From: Coptis chinensis
Lineage: Eukaryota; Streptophyta; Magnoliopsida; Ranunculales; Ranunculaceae
Assembly: GCA_015680905.1 (NCBI GenBank)
Contig: CM027377.1
Span: 88,701,001-88,765,000 of the forward strand
DNA: 64,000 nt
Direction: 5' to 3'
Part shown: one piece after another, positions 59,073 to 64,000 of the stretch
Position numbering within the stretch: the first letter of the stretch is position 1
How the letters are laid out: the number at the start of each line of letters is the position of its first letter
The notes under the pieces: generated by a model
Database searches by the model: none
Told to the model about the DNA's origin: nothing
The model's input: only the letters and a program-made list of their open reading frames with translations
Translations under genes and position numbers: made by a program

Positions 59073-60040
59073 CACAATAACTACTCTCTTTTAAGTGCTG
59101 CAAACAACCCTGAACTACTCATAAAAATCAAAAATTTCAGGGCTCTAAGGTTAGGTTGGGTGCGCTTCGAGAAATAGCTTTTGGAGGGCTGGTTGCATCC
59201 TTTCTAAATCGAAAGTTCTGTGTGTTTCAGCTAGGCATGCTTGGAAATGGTCTTGGTAGGGTGTGGGGTGCGCTCCATGTGTGAAGAGCAAGATGAAGTG
59301 AAAAATAAAAGGAAAAATGTAGAGGTTCAGGGTGAGAGATGAAAGTGAGATGTGTGGGTTTTATGTGTAGAATGAATCAAGTATATATAGGGCTTTAGTT
59401 TCTAAAACAAATCGACAAGTTACCAAAAATATTTAAGGCAATTGCCGGGAAACAAAATATTTTCAAAACCTAAAATGGAAACAACTAAGATTCATTATTC
59501 CAAAACAAACCTAATATCTTTTAGATTGAATTTAGAATAACAACTTCCTAACTCATTGAAATTTCATCCTACCACAATATCTTATCATAGCCACACCAAT
59601 AATGGTAACATTCTCAACCAACTCATTGCAAAATTACTTTTAAAATGGTGGATCGATAAAAGCTATGCTAAAAACAATAATACCACCCCAAACAATCGAG
59701 AAGGTGGGATTCATTCAAAAATCATCTCATGCTTAGGGCAATAACCAAATTAAATTCAAATAGAAATTCAAATAACAATTAACTACATAATTCAAATTTA
59801 ACTATTAAATTTAACAACTCAATATCCAATCTACTAAAAAAAACAATAAAAACAACAAATTTATAGAACAGAGTTTAGGATGGAAATACCAACACCCCAC
59901 CTCCCAAACAAATTTTATAGAATAGAGTTTAGAAAATTTGTTTTAAACGTAGGTCTTTTAAAGTCAGATTCCCGAGACTTCATCTCTAACATATGTATAT
60001 AATGAACATACAGTTTACTATATATCAGCAACTGAAATAG
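59073..60040. other. A2 non-coding stretch
   Basis: No gene; matches 46165-47150. It contains the G-rich tract near 59685 (minus) seen in A1 and A0. Confidence 0.6.
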
Positions 60041-60316
60041 TTATGGATCTTGCCATAAATAATTAACATGGAATGCACCCCCAAATAGAATCAAGCGCCA
60101 AGATTTTCTACGACGCAACTTAGTGAAATGAAAGCGAAGTCTGATAGACCTAGAACGTAACCAAGCATACACCTTCTTCATCTTTGAACGAAAGGGTGTC
60201 CAAGTGAATGATCGTGAGAAAATGGATGTTTGTGGAAGATATGTTGGGTATGTATAAGTTTTATAAAGAAAGAATGGAAAAAATGGGAATGTGGGTTTAG
60301 CACAAAACTCATTCAT
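60041..60316 (-). CDS. Small conserved ORF, copy A2 (91 aa)
   Basis: Starts MNEFCAKPTFPFF and ends YLWQDP. The upstream frame is also open to 60418, but the start at 60316 is conserved in A0 (500) and A1 (47415). The N-terminal half is rich in Phe, Tyr, Pro and Thr. The C-terminal half is strongly basic (KMKKVYAWLRSRSIRLRFHF, then RRRKSWRLILFGG), which could bind nucleic acid or act as a localisation signal; that is inference. It is in frame with A0 across the full length with one codon gap. The TAA stop replaces a CAA present in A0. Confidence 0.45.
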   Translation of the reverse strand: MNEFCAKPTFPFFPFFLYKTYTYPTYLPQTSIFSRSFTWTPFRSKMKKVYAWLRSRSIRLRFHFTKLRRRKSWRLILFGGAFHVNYLWQDP

Positions 60317-60559
60317 GGTGTAGGTAGGAACTGTCTTAATTATGAAAATGAAGGTGTCAAGTGCCTTTTTCTTGGGAATTATTTCTGTAGTAGGAGGATT
60401 TAGAAAATCATGAAGCACAGGAGAAACAAGAGGTTCAAGTGCAAACTCAAGGTTCCTTCGAAAAGGTGGAAGGTGGGGAAAATTGGTGAAGGAAGATAAA
60501 TGAGTGACGGGATGATGTGAGGTGGATTAATGGGGCTCGGCTAGAGCTCTCGTGGTTTA

Positions 60560-61506
60560 GATCATCGAAGCCTTGAGATATGCAAGACATTCCTCAATAG
60601 TTAGGTCAAAAGAATCACCGGATATAAGGTGAAAAATTCATTTTCCGTTATAAGCGTCAAGGGATGAATGGATCTTGTGGGGAACTCATGAGGTGGCGAG
60701 GGAAGAGTTGCAAAAGAGTCGAAGGAAATCTTCCTCGACTTCCAGGGAGTTCTCGTCAAAGTTGGAAATTCGAAAGGAAAGGAATTTGTGCATCTGATTA
60801 TCAGGAAATGTGGTTTTGAAATAATCTTGAGCTAAGCTCTTGATCATGCTAACCTCTCCATCCAAGTCGTCGAATCGGAACCTGTTTCATCATTTTAAAA
60901 ACATTTACCTCAACAGAAAGATAGCCAAAAGACATGGACATCGAACTATCATGGAAATTTATGAGCGTGTTGGTAGTAACCAAGAAGGGACGCCCTAAGA
61001 TGATCGGAACAGAGTCGTTAACGGCGACTTCCGTATCGAGGATAACAAAATCAGCAGGATAGTAGAAATCTTGAACCTTAACAAATACATTTTCAACCAC
61101 ACCCTTAGGATACTTAATAAACCGATCAGCTAATTGGAACGTCATTTTAGTAGGTTGCATCTCCTGTAGACCTATTTGTTTATAAAAAATAATATGGGAG
61201 TAAGTTAACACTCGCCCCCAGGTCTAATAGCGCGGTCATTGTGTGGGAATCTCCTAAGGTGCATTGTACAGTAGGACGACCAGGGTCCTTGTACTTAACG
61301 ATTTCATTATGTTCGGTTAAAGTTGGAAACTGTTCAGTTAGAAAGGCGTCTTTTGGAATATTTGTTTTACACCTAGTAATGCACAACTCTTTAAGAAACT
61401 TAGCATGGTGAGGTAACTTTTTAATCGCTTCAAGAAAGGGTAGGTTTATCGTTAGATTTTTGAAAACTTCCCTAATCTCGTCAAAGTTTATATCCTTGTT
61501 TAACAT
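60560..61506 (-). pseudogene. Aspartic protease region and extension, copy A2
   Basis: 61506-61180 contains the linker (LNKDINFDEIREVF, HHAKFLKELC) and then the active-site block LLDLGASVNLLP, the DLGAS form of the retroviral-type aspartic protease motif common in Athila elements. The continuing frame (61211-60849) holds VENVFVKVQDFYYPADFVIL and PIILGRPFLVTTNTLINFHD. The two frames overlap near 61200, so one frame change is needed. The acidic extension (EVSMIKSLAQDYF) follows to about 60580. This copy preserves the protease better than A1. Confidence 0.7.
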
Positions 61507-61509
61507 TGC

Positions 61510-62960
61510 TAATTTTTGGGGAAATGGTGTTTTCTCTCTATATTTAGCGTGTGGATCAACAGGATGTCTAACCTTGGCTTTCTGTTTCTTAGGTTGTGGT
61601 TTAACTGGTACCTCTACAGGGGTAGGATCTTCAGTTACTATTTCGGTATCTAGTTCAATATCCGGTGTAGGGACTACTGAACTACCGACATAGTTACGGC
61701 GTTATCAACCACTCTGCCAGAACGGAGAGTGGTGATGGCATTTAGCTCACCTCTGTTTGCATTTTCCTTAGTAGTATTACCGTTTACCTTAAAGGCTATG
61801 TTTGTTGTTTTAGGATTAGGTATCTCTTGACCGGAAACACAACTTTGGGTTTTACTTTCTCTTGGGCTAATCTTGTTATAAGGAAAGTTGGATGGCTTGT
61901 AAAATCTGTTGTTAGGTTTGCATAAAAGCCAAAACAATCCGGTTGTGGAGGAGTGTTTGTTACGTGTCAGGTGACAGAACTATGTCACGTTGATTATTAA
62001 CAGGTGGGTTGTGATAGTTATGATTAACCGTAACGATACCTCTATTGGCATTATAATTATTATTGTTATAATTATTATAATTCCCCGACCTTGTCCTTGT
62101 CGTGGTGGGAGCTTCGTTTGTAAATTGTTTGTTTGGCCTAACATTTTGATTATTATACCCTGTGAGGTGTAACTTGTTGATTATTTCTCCAACTGAAGTT
62201 GGGATGTTGTCTCCAAGGTGCGTTAGGTTCGCTATTAATGGAACAAACATTGTCCGCCGTGCGGATTGTAGTTCATAGATTATAAGACAATTGAGCTCGG
62301 ATGTGCGGGGACTCAAACGAAATTACATGGAATAGAGTAGATATTCATGACAGGGGTTGGCTTTTGTTGAAAAAAAATAGCTTCTATCTTTTTATTTAGG
62401 GATTCAATTAGAGTTTTAAGCTCAAGATCGGATTTAACCTCAAACATATTGGTAGCCTTAACTGTTGAAGAAGAACTAGCGGAGCGGGAGATATCGCCAC
62501 TACCCCCGCCTATTATTACGCTTTGTTTGATCTTCTAAAAATTTATAAGCCTATGAGGCTCCTTTATCGAGGAAACTACCCTCATTCATTATGTTAAGGA
62601 CCTCTTTATGGTGGTGTAATGATCCTTTGAAAAAAGGCACGAAACTAACGGTCTTTTGCAAGGTTATTATGTGGACACTCTATAAGAAGGTCGAAAACGA
62701 TTCCAAGCCTCCAAAAGGATTCATGAGGATTCTCACGAAAAAATTGAATCTTGGAAAGTATTTAATCTGTCTTCAGTGGTGGGTAAAAATGTTCCATAAA
62801 TAGTTGAACAAGTTTGGCCCATGAGTCCACAGAATTAGGCACTTGGGCATTTAAACAAGACGTCGCCTTTGTCGGCTAGGGTGAAAGGAAACACCCTCGT
62901 TTTAATTTGTTCAAAGACCAACCGTAGGATGATGGAATGTGGTAAGGACTTGTTCAATCC
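61510..62960 (-). pseudogene. gag region, copy A2
   Basis: Readable on the minus strand in several frames: ENPHESFW and LLIECPHNNLAK (about 62740-62650), LHHHKEVLNIMNEGSFLDKG (about 62625-62570), the Asn/Tyr-rich tract NYNNYNNNNYNANRG (about 62090-62045) and a Lys/Thr/Ser linker. The gag assignment rests on the ECPH...FxxGL...AYxxLED pattern of Athila gag. It has stops and frame changes at several small indels. Confidence 0.55.
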
Positions 62961-63465
62961 TATGCATGTCGATAAGATTTTTCATGGTCTAACCCATGAA
63001 AAACGGGTAACAAATTAAATATATTTGGGGAGATTTGGAAATCCCCCATCGGGTCTCCGCAAGAATGATGCAAGATTTTGGGCTATCGCTCAAGGCTTTG
63101 TAAAAGTAAGATAGAGGAGACTCTCTTTACGTGGTGGTATACTAGCTAGAGGTGTAGTGAGTGGTATACTAGAAATGCGTGTTTGTTAACATTGACATTT
63201 GATTACGTTAGGCATTTTTCTTCTACCCGACCTTAATCTCATGCAAGGCTAAGACCAATCTTAACTAAACACGACAACCGGCCAAAACAATCGATATGCT
63301 AGTATAAACCTCTAACGTGAGATGCAAGGAGTGGTAGAAAAAAAGTACCTGAATGCCTCCTTGCTTCTCGGCTTTATGAATAGTGTTTTGTATACGCGAG
63401 CTTAGTGTGTGTAACAAGTTAGAAACACTGAATAACTTGAAGTAATGGAAGTTTGTACTAACCGG
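62961..63465. other. A2 leader between LTR and gag
   Basis: No gene. Conserved block 'gcaaggaggcattcaggtac' (inverted, 63345-63366), shared with E near 40455. Confidence 0.55.
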
Positions 63466-64000
63466 TCATAAAAGTAAAATGATTAGTTTTACCTACGAAT
63501 AAGTAATGAGACTCAAACGTAAGTAAAACTAAAACTATTTTACGTGCTTATATTATCAAAGTTTTTCTACTCTCGATGCTATTGCAATATAGTTGGAATA
63601 GAGAGTTCGTTCAACTCCTAGTTCTTTAGAATTTACGTTAACTAAGATTATCAATTCTATCAAAGTCGATGAGAGTAATGATGGATTATGTAATTATGCT
63701 ACGATGGAAATTATACTAATCAAGATCACGATAAATCAAACTACGGAAATGCTAACTTGACAATATGAGGAGGAATTAGGAGAATTTGATTCCACCTTAA
63801 TTCGACTTAATTTCCTAACGAAGAATTGTCATATCCAAATTGTAATGCTTCCGCATACCAACTAGGTGTTTCTAATCCCTAATTGTTCATGGTCATCTCT
63901 ACCAACTAACAACTAGCATGTGAAGCAATTAAACCCATTCTCATGGTGAAATAATTACTTTCTAGAATGAAATAAAACATTACGAACTACTCTACACTAA
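63466..64000 (-). repeat. Family A LTR (5' LTR of A2), cut by the window end
   Basis: Matches 50565-51095 almost base for base; continues beyond 64000. Confidence 0.8.

Larger units (their letters stand above)
56395..63465 (-). mobile_element. A2 internal region, 7.07 kb, near-duplicate of A1
   Basis: Collinear with 43497-50564 throughout (offset 12894 at the left, 12905 at the right). It has the same order of leader, gag, protease, small ORF, ORF-1-like gene, duplicated intron-like module and tail. Differences are mostly small indels. It too lacks reverse transcriptase and integrase. Confidence 0.8.
41942..64000 (-). mobile_element. Family A tandem array, minus strand: LTR, A1, LTR, (family B insertion and breakpoint), A2, LTR
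   Basis: LTRs lie at 41942-43496, 50565-52330, 56134-56394 (truncated) and from 63466 past the window end. Internal regions lie between them (43497-50564 and 56395-63465, 7068 and 7071 bases). A stub (52331-52446) shows that a further internal region began beyond the second LTR. Two neighbouring units sharing LTRs, plus the stub, mean a chain rather than single insertions. Confidence 0.8.

Overview
The window looks like repeat-dense nuclear DNA from a flowering plant, probably a eudicot. I found no intact host gene and nothing prokaryotic. Almost all of it can be assigned to transposable elements: Athila-like Ty3/gypsy LTR elements, a Tat-like gag-protease fragment, large solo LTRs, a plant L1-type LINE, a FAR1-type Mutator-like element (MULE) and a small inverted-repeat element. 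Every protein-like stretch is element-derived, and most carry stops or frameshifts. Element families are named here A to E and X for convenience.

Layout. (1) 1-11480 is the internal region of a plus-strand family A element (A0), split by a 4.9-kb TG-ended insertion (X1, 6388-11289, 5-bp target duplication ACCTT). Its 3' LTR is 11481-13008. (2) 13009-13937 is a patchwork: an inverted family A LTR piece, an LTR C piece and a short gag-protease piece. (3) 13938-39345 is a tandem array of family D, with four copies of a 1.4-kb LTR separated by three short non-coding spacers of about 0.93 kb. Four later insertions broke it up: solo LTR X2 (15788-19100, TSD AAAGC), the MULE (19791-26156, 9-bp TSD TAAGTTAAA, 85-bp TIRs), a LINE (30348 to about 37360) and solo LTR C (37625-38885, TSD GAGGT). 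(4) 39346-41941 (E) is a gag leader plus a protein with two zinc knuckles, directly behind the last D LTR. (5) 41942-64000 is a minus-strand tandem array of family A: LTR, 7.07-kb internal region, LTR, then, after insertion of family B and a breakpoint at 56133/56134, a second nearly identical internal region and LTR.

How the parts fit. Family A internal regions encode gag, an aspartic protease (DLGAS-type motif), a conserved small ORF of about 91-109 codons and an Athila ORF-1-like protein. They have no reverse transcriptase, RNase H or integrase and no room for them, so family A is probably non-autonomous and mobilised in trans. Family D is a still smaller derivative whose LTR is related to that of A, and E may be what remains of the larger relative of D. 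The alternation of LTR and internal region in both A and D suggests repeated unequal recombination between LTRs.

Main points for a second look: the tandem LTR arrays; the RT-less A element with its frame-conserved small ORF; the intron-like module that is duplicated in A1 and A2; a tRNA-like sequence with intact Pol III boxes inside the MULE; family B LTRs that flank an antisense gag-protease fragment; and A1/A2 differences that cluster at CG/CHG sites and may reflect sequencing error.
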